Positions 35,670-46,290 of a stretch of 64,000 nucleotides of DNA are shown here, one piece after another. The notes under the pieces are model-generated. The model did not search any database. It saw only the letters and a program-made list of their open reading frames with translations, and was not told the origin of the DNA. Source of the DNA: Typhlomys cinereus (taxonomy: Eukaryota > Chordata > Mammalia > Rodentia > Platacanthomyidae); contig JALPQD010000295.1 in the NCBI GenBank assembly GCA_023101885.1, positions 1,545,131 through 1,609,130 of the forward strand. The letters run 5' to 3'. Position 1 is the stretch's first letter. Every line of letters starts with the position of its first letter. Both the position numbers and the translations under genes were made by a program.

Positions 35670-36198
35670 ATGTCGCGCTCCTTCTATGTCGACTCCCTGA
35701 TCATCAAGGACTCCTCCCGGCCCGTGCCCTCGCTGCCAGAACCGCATCCCGGGCCGGATTTCTTCATCCCGTTGGGCGTGCCGTCCCCGTTGGTGATGTC
35801 GGTGTCCGGACCCGGCTGCCCGTCCCGCAAGAGCGGCGCTTTCTGCGTGTGTCCCCTCTGCGTCACCTCGCACCTGCATTCCTCTCGCCCGCCCGCGGGC
35901 ACCGGAGGCGCCGGCGCTGGGGCCGCGGGCACCGCGATCGGGGGCAGCGGGGCACCGGGAGGCACCGGGGCCCTGCCTCTGCTCAAGAGCCAGTTTTCTT
36001 CGGGACCCGGGGACACGCAGTTCTGCCCGCGGATGAGCCACGCACACCATCACCACCACCACCACCAGCCCCAGCAGCCCGGCTCGGCGGCGGTGGCGGC
36101 GGCGGCAGCCCTGGGGCACCCACAGCACCACGCACCTGTCTGCGCCGCTGCCACCTACAACGTAGCGGACCCGCGGAGATTCCACTGCCTTACCATGG
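35670..36198 (+). CDS. GSX2: GSX2 exon 1, homeobox transcription factor (N-terminal part)
   Basis: This exon encodes residues 1-176 plus one base of codon 177. The protein opens MSRSFYVDSLIIKD, the SNAG-like N-terminal repressor motif of Gsx factors. It continues with a conserved FCVCPLCVTSHLHS patch (about 58-71), a Gly/Ala-rich stretch (78-101), a His tract (126-132), an Ala tract interrupted by Val (140-147) and the conserved YNVADPRRFHCLTM at the exon end. The donor GTACGG follows at 36199. GSX2 is a nuclear homeodomain factor that patterns ventral telencephalic (lateral ganglionic eminence) progenitors and so striatal and olfactory-bulb neurons. The start is certain: it matches the family start, has a purine at -3 and no upstream ATG in the leader. 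The spliced protein is 289 aa against about 304-305 in human and mouse as I recall; the difference lies mainly in shorter His and Ala tracts. Confidence 0.97.
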
Positions 36199-36807
36199 GT
36201 ACGGCGGGGTCTCTGGGCACCCGCGCGCTTTTACTTCTGGTAGCAAACTTTCCGCCTCTAATGGAAAGTGGGATCCTGGGTCGGGATGGGGGAAAGGGAG
36301 GGGCTTTTAGTGTGATGCTGGAATCGTTCCTTGAAGTTACAGGAAGCTGGAAGTTGGCTGGTCAACCTCTCGGTGCAACCTGGTGCCCTGGACTCTACAG
36401 GTGCATGAGTGTCGCATATTATCAGGGCCTTCGGTTAAGTGGCTGGGGTTTGCGGTGGGTGCGTTTGCGCCTACATGTGACATCCTAGCTTCAGGAAAAT
36501 CTAAATGGTTTTGGTGCTTTGGGGTAAAGCTGCAAGCCTCTGGCTTGGCTAATGGAGGGCAGCCTTTTAATTCTCTAACTTACAGTCCCTGAGCCTCCAA
36601 GACTTTAACTTACTGGAAAGGTTGGGGGGTCTTTCTTCTTTTCTGATAAACAACTGGTTTACCTCAGAACAGGGAAGGAATAAGGGGCGTACATAAAGGC
36701 ACTTGGTTGGGCCGAGTCCTAAAGACAAGTCTTTCTGAAGGTTGGCAGGTGGGGGTGGGCGCGTGGCGAGTGCCTTACCTCTGTGCTCTCTCTCCGGGGG
36801 TCCGCAG

Positions 36808-37148
36808 GAGGCTCCGATGCCAGCCAGGTCCCCAATGGCAAGCGGATGAGAACGGCGTTCACCAGCACGCAGCTGTTGGAGCTGGAGCGGGAATTCTCTT
36901 CGAACATGTACCTGTCTCGACTCCGGAGGATCGAAATCGCCACGTACCTGAACCTGTCCGAAAAGCAGGTGAAAATCTGGTTCCAGAACCGCCGCGTGAA
37001 GCACAAGAAGGAGGGGAAAGGCGCTCCAAGGAACAGTCACGCGGGCTGCAAGTGCGTCAGTAGCCAGGGCCACTACTCGCGCTCGGAGGACGAGGACTCC
37101 TTGTCGCCGGCCTCTGCAAATGACGACAAGGAGATTTCCCCCCTGTAA
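36808..37148 (+). CDS. GSX2: GSX2 exon 2, homeodomain and C-terminus
   Basis: The exon follows the acceptor CCGCAG (36802-36807) and completes Gly177. It encodes residues 177-289 and stops at TAA 37146-37148. The 60-residue homeodomain spans residues 187-246 and reads as intact: Arg5, Phe8, Leu16, Phe20, then recognition helix residues Trp48, Phe49, Gln50, Asn51, Arg53. Gln50 is the Antp/ParaHox-type specificity residue. After the homeodomain come a basic linker, a conserved HAGCKCV motif (254-260) and an acidic/serine tail ending DDKEISPL. Compared with the human sequence as I recall it, differences cluster in the linker after the homeodomain and the homeodomain itself looks unchanged. The C-terminal tail is nearly identical to human, which supports a functional gene. 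Confidence 0.97.
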
Positions 37149-37705
37149 GGGTGGGGGTGGCCCTCTCACAGCTCCTGCCCCCGGCCGCCCCTACGATGCC
37201 AACACGCGGACCCAGGAATCAAGTTGTAGCTCATTATCTCCATACAAATCCCAGGGGAGTTCAAGCAGGGCCTGAGCCCTCGGATCTCCTTCATTACTTT
37301 TGATTTGGGGCTCCACTCGAAATTTTATATTTCTTAAAAATGTAAATATTGTAGAGTTGAAGTCAGTTTCCTATAACGGAAAAAACAGGGTTGATTTAAG
37401 TCTGACACTGTATGGGGGGAGGGGTGTGAAAGCATATGTCATTTCCCATTCTTGTCTTTGAGAACTTGGTAAGACAGCGTTTCTTCGTTATTTTGTTAGT
37501 GTTTTAAAATGAGGTTATTGAAATTGAGGATAATATAGAAAATTAAACCCTGTAGATCTTGTTTTCTGAAAATCTGCTTGGCAAGAATTTAAAAATCTAA
37601 GTCACTGGAAGTCCCTTTGTATGTGAATAGTTTTATATAAAAATTTATATTTATATTTATTTAAATAAATGAGTCAAAATAAATATTTGAATCTTGTGAT
37701 ATTAG
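37149..37705 (+). terminator. GSX2 3'UTR and polyadenylation signals
   Basis: About 550 nt of AT-rich 3'UTR follows the GSX2 stop. Two overlap-spaced AATAAA hexamers (37664-37669 and 37678-37683) precede a TG/T-rich stretch (gaatcttgtgat), so cleavage is expected near 37700. The (TTTATA)-rich run at 37631-37660 could be an AU-rich stability element. Confidence 0.7.
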
Positions 37706-38590
37706 CTTTATACCCCCACATGTGCCCCATATTTAAAGAAAGCCATGGACAGGGGGAAGTCTGAGGAGTTGGAGGAAGACCATTGAAACCCAGTATTATG
37801 GTCTCTTGGCTGAGGGGAACTGTAACTTGGTAGATTTTCTATGTAACAGAAACTTCTGCCAAAAAAGATAACTGCAATCCCAAGACCACCTGCCAGATAG
37901 TACATCCCTTTCCTCAGAATAGGGGACCTACTTGAGGCTGACAGAACAAAGAAATTTTAGAGGGATGCTGACAGCAGCCGGTACAGCAGAGGGAGGTAGG
38001 AATCCCACTCTCAGAAGTGGTACTTTCCGTTCTTTTCCCTCCTTGGTCCTATTCAATATCAAAACCTGAACCGTGTGAAGGAATTTTGCCTACTTGGAAT
38101 AGATTTTGGACAAGTGGCAATCCACCAAATAGGTCAGGACATAGCTCTGTGGAAAGTTACAAATGATGTCTGCAAATGACTAGAAACTTAAATATTGGCT
38201 CAGCTAACAGAATTAGCTGGATCTCCCTCAAAGCTGAGATTTAAAAAAAAAAAAAAAAAAAAAAAAGCCAGAGATTGCAAAACTCGAGGTCTGCAGATTT
38301 GCAATCTCTCATTTCCAAAACAGCCCCAAGATACCTTTCAAATAGATTGTTGGGGGGGGGCTTATAAAATTGTTATTGGGGATCCCCCCAACTTTGACCT
38401 GATGGTGCTCCCTTCCTTCCCATGGTTCCAAGAGTCCCTTTCTGCCAATCGAGTATTTGGCCCTTAGGTCAGCAGGGCAATCAGTCCTCAGTGCAGCCTG
38501 GGCCTGTATCAAGAAGTGAAGATGTTCTTTGAAGGATGGAAAGTAAGTCTGAGTCTCACCAACAATTGCAACTTATTTCTTTTTAATTTT
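37706..38590. other. Downstream flank of GSX2
   Basis: Unique DNA with an A-run at 38243-38266. No gene seen. Confidence 0.4.
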
Positions 38591-38626
38591 TTGATATTTT
38601 ATTTGTAAAGTATGAAATGCACAGAG

Positions 38627-38678
<52 letters not shown>

Positions 38679-38815
38679 ACAGTGTCCAGCTGTCAGGGCA
38701 CTTTTGGGCAGTTTAAAGGACAGCTTTTGGAAGACAGTTTCGCCATGCGAGCCCCTCGGTTGTCAAGTTTGAGGTCAGGGGCTTTTACTCTCTGAGCCAT
38801 TTTGCTGCCCCCACC
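38590..38815 (-). mobile_element. B4-like SINE with internal (GA)n
   Basis: It holds a pure (GA)n array at 38632-38676 and ends in ctctgagccattttgctgccc, the tRNA-like head on the minus strand. Confidence 0.6.
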
Positions 38816-38871
38816 GAATGGGATTTTTGGTTACTTTGTACGAAGATGTCACCAAATAGGCCCAAACTGCC

Positions 38872-38894
38872 TACACACACACACACACACACAC
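38872..38894 (+). repeat. (CA)n microsatellite
   Basis: Short pure CA run. Confidence 0.9.
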
Positions 38895-39679
38895 CACAGA
38901 ATCAGGATTGCAGGATCAAGTCCATTTGGGCACCAGTTTGGGCTGGCTGCTGTAGTGCCACGCAGGGCTCTGTTTTGAAGCGCTCTTTTACCAAGAGCTG
39001 CGGCCGCTTTGTATCAGAACTGGACTTAGTATTTGCAGACCTTCACCTTCTGCACAGCCCAGCAGACTTCCGCATGTATCTGTCTCTGTGACTCCATCTC
39101 ACGCGCAGAGCCTGGGGCCCTCGCCCTGTTTGTAGGGAGGGGCGCAGGCACGAAGTCCTTGCCTTTCCTAAAATCCAGTCTCTCCTCTCCCCAGAAAAGG
39201 CCTCTTCTCCACCAGCCACCGCAAACAGCAGTGAGGGAAAGGGCTTTTGCGGGAGCAAAGGAGGAGACTTAAAAGAGACTGGTGGCCTCCCAAGAAGTAA
39301 AACGAGGACAAAGCCCAGGCTGTTCGGCTCCCTGAAGCCCAAAGGGAAGTTCCCTTCCTGCAGCCCAAAGAGAGCCACACACCCGCAGCCCTGCCCCGTT
39401 TAGGTTCCAGTCCTCACTCCAATCCAGGACCAATCTGGATCCCATACCCCAGCCTTTAGGGACCTCCATTGCATAGGCCCTGTGCTCACAGGACAGCCAC
39501 AAACCCTCGCCACACCTGGTGGGGTGCAGAGCTTGGTTCTGCTGTGGCCAAAGGATACGGCTGGACTACTCTTCAGATGAACCCACTGTCTCACCCATCT
39601 TTGAAGACACCCCCAAAATGGAAGTACGAATAATAGATCTCTCTTTGGAGGCAAAACTTATGCTGACCCTTAGATACTC

Positions 39680-39681
<2 letters not shown>
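38895..39681. other. Unique DNA downstream of GSX2
   Basis: GC-moderate. Several short frames but no recognisable protein. Confidence 0.4.

Positions 39682-39739
<58 letters not shown>
39682..39739 (+). repeat. (GA)n microsatellite
   Basis: A 58-bp uninterrupted GA array. Confidence 0.96.
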
Positions 39740-39742
<3 letters not shown>

Positions 39743-40850
39743 AGAAGTTTTCTAAAATTGTTAGAAAGAAGTTGGTCTACGTCATTCAGTAAAGGATGGA
39801 GTTCTGCTACCCAACTTGGATAGATTTTTATAATCTCCCCAATCCAATTTTTTGTATGTTTTGGAAGTTTTCAAATAGGGGTAAGACTCCAGGATTTGTT
39901 TTCAAAGGCCTGCACTGCAGTGCTTGCACTAGATCAAGAGCAGGCAAGCCAACACTGAGATGTGCATGCTGTTGCTCAGAAATATTCTGCGAGTGCTCTT
40001 GAGATCAGACACAGTGTGTGACGTCCCCCTGGATGCATTAGAGATGGTTTAAGATATGTGGGCAACATTGTGGGCAATGTCTACCTGAGAAGCCCTGAAT
40101 TTGACTTTCTTCATGACCCCCCCCCTTGAAAAACAGAGACTTACCATATGCTTTTCAGAGAGAGACAGAGACAGAAACAGAGAGACAGAAAGAGACAGAG
40201 ATAGAGACAGAGACACAGAGAGAAGAGCAAGAGCCAGGAAAGGGGATTAGTCCACCCCTGAGAACAAGTCTCCCTGCAACTGGTTGCTGCAGAGGGCAGG
40301 AAAGATGACCTCTCACTCTTGTGCCCTGGTTCAGCCCATACATTCAGGGAGAAAAAGAGGAGTGGAGACCTTTCCCCTCAACCCTCCCATTCAGTGGTCA
40401 GCACGCCCAAGGCCAAGGGCCTGACATGGATTGTGTCCTCTAGCAAGTCATCTCAATCATAAGCTATGCCAAAAAGCAGCCAGGACCAAGCAGACTATTT
40501 TGGAAGTGTCAGCGGCTGGGGCAATAGAGACAAAGATGCCAATAGACCTCCCCCTCTAAGAGTCTTCCCCTGAACTGCCTTGAACTACTCAGCGTCCACC
40601 AGTTACTTCCTACTTTCTTGAGGACAGACAAAACTTGAAGATGAATAGTCTTTGATTTCTGGTCTCCTCCTCACTAGCTCTGCTCAACTTTATCTGTTCA
40701 GTGTTGTGCAGTGTGTATAGGTCACTCAGACCATGGCCAGTTAGTTGCCAGAGAGATAATTGCCCTAACAGAAAGTGGCCACAGTGTGTATACATGTATA
40801 TATTGCATACAGGTATAAAAAGAGAGAGGGGATATTTATTTTTTTTCAAC
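39740..40850. other. Unique DNA with a GACA-rich patch
   Basis: 40158-40225 is a degenerate (GAGACA)n. Otherwise nothing recognised. Confidence 0.45.
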
Positions 40851-41030
40851 AGGGTCCCCAATCTAGGCTGATCTCAAACTCCTTCTAGTATAAGATATTC
40901 ATCCTGCCTTCTGACCACTGAGATTACAGGTAAACAACACCACGCCTGATTGAGGCGGTGCTAAGGATAGAACCCAGGGCTCTGTACATACTAGACAGAC
41001 ACTTTACTTTCTGATCTATGGTAACTGAGC
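40850..41030 (-). mobile_element. B1-ID composite SINE
   Basis: B1 part (agggtccccaatctaggctg) followed by an ID-like part (gaacccagggctctgtac). Confidence 0.65.
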
Positions 41031-41189
41031 TGTAATCCCCCACACCTCTCTCTCCCATTTATGATGCATGCACTCCTTAAGAGGATTTTTCAAGGAAGAC
41101 GGGCAGATGCTCAGAATCAGCTTGGGACCAGGGAAAAGCAGGAAGGCTGGAGGACTCTGGGACAAGAGCTCCAGCCCCCTTTCAATACA

Positions 41190-41570
41190 GGAGGGGGAGA
41201 ATGACACTTGCAATTGAACTCATTTGCTAGAGGAAATTGGGTTTAAAGGAGCAATCACTCCTTTAAAAGGAGCTCCTCCCATCTTCTCCAAACACAGCCG
41301 AGAGCTGTCCTAGAATGAATGCAGCACCCACCGTGCATCAAAGCAATTGTTCCTATTTTCATTATTCACAGGGAATCTTTGAATGTACCTGTTAAGGTGA
41401 CAGACCTTTTAAAAGGGAACTTTTTTCCCCCGTGCAATTAATTGGTGCATTTACTAAGCCTCTATTAACATAATTTAATATAAATCTATTTTATAAATCT
41501 TTAGGCTCACATTACTGAAATTGAGCTCTTTTTAGAAAAAAAAAAAAAAAGTGCCCACGGTGGTTTTTTT
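41190..41570. promoter_or_regulatory. Candidate conserved enhancer 4 kb downstream of GSX2
   Basis: Repeat-free. Contains the palindrome caattaattg (41435-41444), paired ttaaaagg/cctttaa motifs at 41254-41267 and a long AT-rich tail (41460-41525). Confidence 0.45.
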
Positions 41571-42309
41571 TTCCTAAATTAGATAGAATGGAATCTGAAA
41601 ACTTGCTATTCTAAACCAGCTAGAAATAAGAAAGGCAGAAGAATCCTTTGTATTGTCTTCCATTAAAGGTGGAGGTGTGAAGAAAGTAAGTATCACATCA
41701 CAGAAGAAGAGAAATTTAAGGGAGCCAAGGTTCCCACACCACGGGCCTTGATACTAGGGATCCAGCCACACAATCCAATGAGCCAGACCTCGAACAGGAA
41801 CTTCAAGCAATCTCTTAGAGATGTCTTTTCCAAACATGTGGAGCCATGAAAAGAGATTAGATGCAAGCTTGTGCAATTAGAATATAAAACATGACATAAC
41901 ACCTCCCCAGGAGTAGAACAGAATAAGAGTTCAGATGAAAAACAAATCAACTACAAAAATTAAAACTAAAACACAAATCCAGCTTTCCAAGAAATTTGGA
42001 TGCAAGTTCTTTCTGTTGGGAGCAAAGAAAACCCAAAGATACTAAGGTTAGCAGGGTCACTCCATTGAAAGGATAGATGACCTCAACTCCTTACGTTCGA
42101 GGACGTGCTCCAAAACTCTGGGGATTCCATTGTCTCTGAAATAGGGTTTTCATGCTCCCTTAACATAATGATGTCAGTGGACACCCTTCTTCAATGTACA
42201 TTACTTTTCTTCTACCTGAGCCCTATGTTTTCTTGAGCCCTACCATATCTTTGTTGGGTTTCCCAAATCCCAAGCCCAAAAAGGCTCTTAGGGACTCCTC
42301 CCAGAGAAC
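41571..42309. other. Unique DNA
   Basis: No gene or repeat recognised. Confidence 0.4.
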
Positions 42310-42620
42310 TGGGACAGATCGGAAGTGTGTGCTGTGTGCTTAGGAAAGTAACTAGTTTCAGATTAATGAAGCAGTGACAATTTCAATCTGCTTTAAGGCG
42401 GAGGTTGGCACTGCCCAGGCCTGAGCGTGGGGAGCTCGCCAGGCTGGGCTTTATATTGTCCCCTTTTCTGAAGAGCAGACAAAGATGGATAGAGAGACAT
42501 TGAAAAGCAGGGAGAGTATTTAAAACGGCCCCATAAAGCGAGCTGTCACTTTAAGACAAGAACCATAGCGCTTTGATGACTTTGTATTAGCGGCACCATT
42601 TCAAATAAGGAACTTGAGTC
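42310..42620. promoter_or_regulatory. Candidate conserved enhancer
   Basis: cagattaatgaagcag, tttatattgtcc, accccataaagcg-type and gtattagcggcacc motifs in repeat-free DNA with balanced GC. Confidence 0.4.
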
Positions 42621-42671
42621 TCTTAGAGAGGTAAAAGAGAGAAGAGAGAGAGACGGAGGGAGGAGAGAGAA

Positions 42672-42726
<55 letters not shown>
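42672..42726 (+). repeat. (GA)n microsatellite
   Basis: Pure GA array within a longer purine tract starting near 42640. Confidence 0.95.
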
Positions 42727-42729
<3 letters not shown>

Positions 42730-42939
42730 AGATCACTGTAGCGAAACTAATTTTTCGGCAGTTACTTGATTTCTGAAGTTCAAGGAGAATCAACCCACAG
42801 CAGGTGCAGGAATGGGGGTGGGGGAGACAGGTGGGAGGCACTGCGGATGGGAACCGGCTCTGACCCAGGGCAGTCAGGGGTTGGGGAGCTGCAGCCAGTT
42901 TGGCCAGAGTTTGCTAGGAAGTGCTAGAACTCGCAGCAA

Positions 42940-43160
42940 CGTGGCCTCGCACTGCTGAGGGTTTTCATGGAAAATTTCAAAAGCTTGAAAGAAAAATAAT
43001 CAGGAGGGGAGGACTGCAGCCAGAGACCACCTTCACAAAGACTAATTTCAATTGTTTGGGGTCAAGCAGCAGCAAGCCACCTCAACTTTTTCCTTTCTAA
43101 TTAATCATCATAATTAGTTATCTCAAGGCATCAGTCCCACCTTCATCAAGGGCGAGGATG
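42940..43160. promoter_or_regulatory. Candidate GSX2-responsive enhancer with paired TAATTA sites
   Basis: Unique AT-rich DNA containing two TAATTA sites (43098-43103 and 43111-43116) separated by exactly 7 bp, plus aatttcaattg upstream. The 7-bp spacing matches the cooperative GSX2 homodimer site as I recall it from published work. That the site is functional is inference. Confidence 0.45.
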
Positions 43161-43239
43161 AGTTCCCTTAAGCTAAGTGCATGGTTTTAACTTGGAAGAG
43201 GGGCATTATGTAGTCTTTGCTTGTTTGCCTTGAGAGGAT

Positions 43240-43365
43240 CTCCCTTCGAGACCCAGACTAATTTAAACTATCTATATATCCTAGGCTAGCCTTCGACTCT
43301 GGAAAACTGCTTCATTTTCCAGAGTGGTGGAATTAAGTACACTGCCACTCCCGGCCTTGGAGAAG
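43240..43365 (-). mobile_element. B1 SINE fragment
   Basis: Minus-strand B1 remains: atatcctaggctagccttcg and ccagagtggtggaattaa. Confidence 0.55.
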
Positions 43366-43789
43366 TAAGATGAAACTTGTAGTGCGTTTGTCTGAAGACT
43401 GGCTGCCTCGTTCCTCCTAGCTCTGTTCTCAGGATTCTCTCTCTCTCTCTCTACCTCTCTCTCCATCTTTCTCCTTCCCTTCCCTCCCTTTTCTTCCTCC
43501 TTCCTCTTCTTTCCCACTCTTCTGCCCAATCCACTCAATCCACCTTGACTTTAAATCTTGTCGCCTGTACTTGGGCATTTCAGAATCCTGCTGCGTCTTG
43601 AGTGACTGTCAGTGAATGGGCAGCGAGGTGTTTGACCCACTGTCTGAGAGTTTTTAGCAACTTTGATTTTCGTTTATTAGTTTGTTTCTGCAAAGAAACT
43701 TTTTTGAAACTTTTTTTTTTTAAGACTAGGAAACTGGTGCTGGATTTGGTCTGACTTTAAAGGCCTGCGGAAGGGCTCGGGGCGGTGGC

Positions 43790-44230
43790 GCTGGAAGGAG
43801 AGGCGTTTAGTCACTGTTTCATTAGCACTATTTGAACCTTGCAACATGTGGTAATTTCTGGGGCAAGCTGAAAAGGAGGGATTATGTAGGAGGGACACAA
43901 GGAAATTAGTGAACGGTTAATTTAACTCGTTTTCTGCGAGACTTTTCGATACATTCCTAATTGACTGAGGGGCAGGTGAAGCTCCCGCCCCATGCCGGCT
44001 CATTCACGGTGGGAATAAATGGCTCTTTTTCAACTCACACTGCTCACAATATATCATCGGGGAAAAGACACGCAATGAATATGTTGATTTTTTTTATTAA
44101 TGGAATTACACCCCACCATGCAGGTGTGAGTGTAAAAACCTATACTGCAATGAAACAAGATTAACAAATAAATGAGAATTTTATTAGCTTTATATGTCAC
44201 ATAGACCTGGATTTGAACTGTCAAAACAAG
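43790..44230. promoter_or_regulatory. Candidate conserved enhancer 7 kb downstream of GSX2
   Basis: Repeat-free AT-rich DNA with cggttaatttaactcg, cctaattgac, ttttattaatggaattac and ttattagctt. Part of it (43882-43936) is duplicated 2 kb further on. Confidence 0.42.
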
Positions 44231-44379
44231 CAACAAGAAAAGATATTGCGAAGGCAGTCCTGCCAATCACCCGAGAGAAACCAACAGCGCGATATCCACA
44301 TCATAACCGGCTTCCAGTTCCTCTCGCATCTCACTGGGGCTGTAAGTGGGCGACAAGTGTGTGAAGACAGATCGCCAGA

Positions 44380-44867
44380 AAAGCACGTCTTTGGCTCGGA
44401 AGCCCCAGCCTCGCCGGGTCTTGGGGGGCTCCAAGGGCTGGATGGCCGCAGTAGCAGAAGCCCCGCTGCCGAGCCCTGTTGGTCCCCGGCTGTGAGTTCT
44501 CCAAACCAACTGCTCCGGGCTGGTGGTGACCCCTGGGAATTGGGAGAAAAAGTCCGATTGAGAATGCCGGGGCGCGGGGCGGGCAGGGCGCCCCCTTGGA
44601 ACCGGCGAGCAGTTTTGTTACCCGGGGCCCCCGGAGCTTCGCCACAGCTACCTGGGTCTGGCAGGCGCAGAGGTGCCCTATGCAAATGGCTCACTATTAG
44701 GAGAGAAAGAAACACTTCAAATGGCCCTTTGTAACCTTCTATAGAAAATCGAGGTACTCTGCATGACAAAGCACAATTAAGCTTTCTATTCAGGAGTTCT
44801 GCAGCTGGTAGCCCATTGGGAAAGTGGGAGGAAACGAGAATATATTAATACTGTGGCAAAAGTTTTG

Positions 44868-44924
<57 letters not shown>

Positions 44925-45260
44925 TTTGGGGGGTCGGGACTGGGGAGGAACGATTGGTAGACCCGGAGGGGAAGAGGGCTCCGCCTTGGATCCTGGCCAC
45001 CTGAGCCACATCTCCTCTGCTCACGTGGAAAGCCTCTGCTGGTCTCGCGGGTCGAGTTTTCGGGATGGTCTCGGCGACCCCCGAGAGCGGAGCTGGGCCT
45101 GGCGGGGTGGAACGCGTCCTGCCTCGCGGTGCCGCCTTCCGGGAGCCGGGCAAAGACTCAGCAGTCGCGAGGCTCTCGACGCTCCATCTGCGCCCAGGCG
45201 CAGGGACAGGGATGAATGGCTGAGGGTGCGCTTGGGAGCAGGCTAAGTCGACCACGCTCC
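44380..45260. promoter_or_regulatory. Orphan CpG-rich block downstream of GSX2
   Basis: Two GC/CpG-rich segments (about 44390-44650 and 44985-45260) are separated by AT-rich DNA and a (GT)n array. No coding exon is recognisable. It could be a distal CpG-island element or a non-coding RNA promoter. Confidence 0.45.
44866..44922 (+). repeat. (GT)n microsatellite
   Basis: About 57 bp, one GC interruption near the start. Confidence 0.95.
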
Positions 45261-45635
45261 CACGCCGGGCTTCACGGCTAGACTGTCTTTCCCTTCAATT
45301 CCAGTTTTCTCATCTTCCCTACCAGGTAGCTGAGTTTCACTTCCTATTACTTTCTACAGCTTCTAGGAAAAGTGACTTCTTTTTTCTCCCCCTCCCCGCT
45401 CCTTTCCGTCTCTAAGGCCCTTAGCCCGCAATGCTAGAATTTTACAATTGGCCGTTTTATGCCTCTAGATCCATTTCCTCCCCTTCTGTGCACTGCTGGA
45501 AGTCAAAGGACAGCCACTCTTGTGGACTGCAGTATTTCGCTGATAACCTGCCATCTGCAGGCCCTCGCCTCGGGCTACCCTCGGACCTACCCTCAGCTTG
45601 GTGAGTGAATGGCACTCCAAATGACCTAACAGCCT

Positions 45636-45640
<5 letters not shown>

Positions 45641-45690
<50 letters not shown>
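45641..45690 (+). repeat. (TG)25 microsatellite
   Basis: 50-bp pure TG run. Confidence 0.96.
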
Positions 45691-45691
<1 letters not shown>

Positions 45692-45845
45692 ATTGATTGA
45701 GAATGCTATTATGTCCCAGTTCTACCAATTGCTGCAGGCTTCTGCTTTACACTTTCAGGCTAATAGAAGATAGAATTGCCCTCAGCTTCTCATTTCTGGT
45801 ACATTGGAATTCTTGTTATTTCTTTTAGCTCTACATACATCTCTG

Positions 45846-45905
45846 CATTTATTTATTTATGTATTTATTCATTCATTCATTCATTCATTCATTTATTTAT
45901 TTATG
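45846..45905 (+). repeat. (ATTT/ATTC)n microsatellite
   Basis: Tetranucleotide run switching from ATTT to ATTC and back. Confidence 0.9.
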
Positions 45906-45940
45906 ACAGGTCTGTCTACCCCAAGCTGGTTCCCAGCTTC

Positions 45941-45995
45941 TTATGTAGGAAGGACACAAGGAAATGAGCAAATGGTTAATTTAACTTGCTTTCTG
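45941..45995 (+). repeat. Diverged copy of 43882-43936
   Basis: 48 of 55 positions match the earlier copy by eye, in the same orientation. Both are followed within about 25 bp by gatacattcc. Confidence 0.85.
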
Positions 45996-46059
45996 CTGGC
46001 TATCCCATCCATTCTTAGGATACATTCCAAGGATGACCTTTAACATCTGAGTTCCTTAC

Positions 46060-46290
46060 CTCTCCACTTTGTAGAGTTTATGTGGTGCTAAGGATCCAGC
46101 CCAGGGCCTTTTATATGGTAAGCAAGCACTGCACCACAACTGAGCCTGCTCTACTTTTATTCTGAGATAAGGTCTCACTCAGTTACCCATCTGGCTTTGA
46201 ACTGGTTAATAGCTCCAGGAATACTTGTGCTGTTCTCCCTCTCATCCCTCCCTCCAGCAACTGGGATTATATGCTTGCAGTTTCTTCTAG
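46060..46290 (-). mobile_element. ID-B1 composite SINE
   Basis: ID-like part (ctaaggatccagcccagggcc) then B1 part (gagataaggtctcactcag). Confidence 0.6.

Larger units (their letters stand above)
35030..37120 (+). promoter_or_regulatory. GSX2 CpG-rich region over promoter and both exons
   Basis: CpG density is high from about 35030 through exon 1 and again across exon 2, with a lower-GC dip in the intron. This is typical of developmental homeobox genes and of Polycomb-marked islands, which is family knowledge and not visible here. Confidence 0.65.
35500..37705 (+). other. GSX2: GSX2 predicted transcript span (exon 1, intron, exon 2, UTRs)
   Basis: This is the predicted transcription unit. 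The start is placed about 25 bp after the TATA box and the end just past the second AATAAA. The leader is about 170 nt. The single intron (36199-36807, 609 bp) starts GTACGG and ends CCGCAG. The 3'UTR runs from 37149 to about 37705. Both ends are inferred from signals, not from transcript data. Confidence 0.75.

Noticed and set aside
35378..36310. 310-codon plus-strand frame and a 263-codon antisense frame over GSX2 exon 1
   Set aside because: Both overlap the certain GSX2 frame, and the plus-strand one starts upstream of the TATA box. They arise from high GC and stop-codon scarcity, with no recognisable protein.
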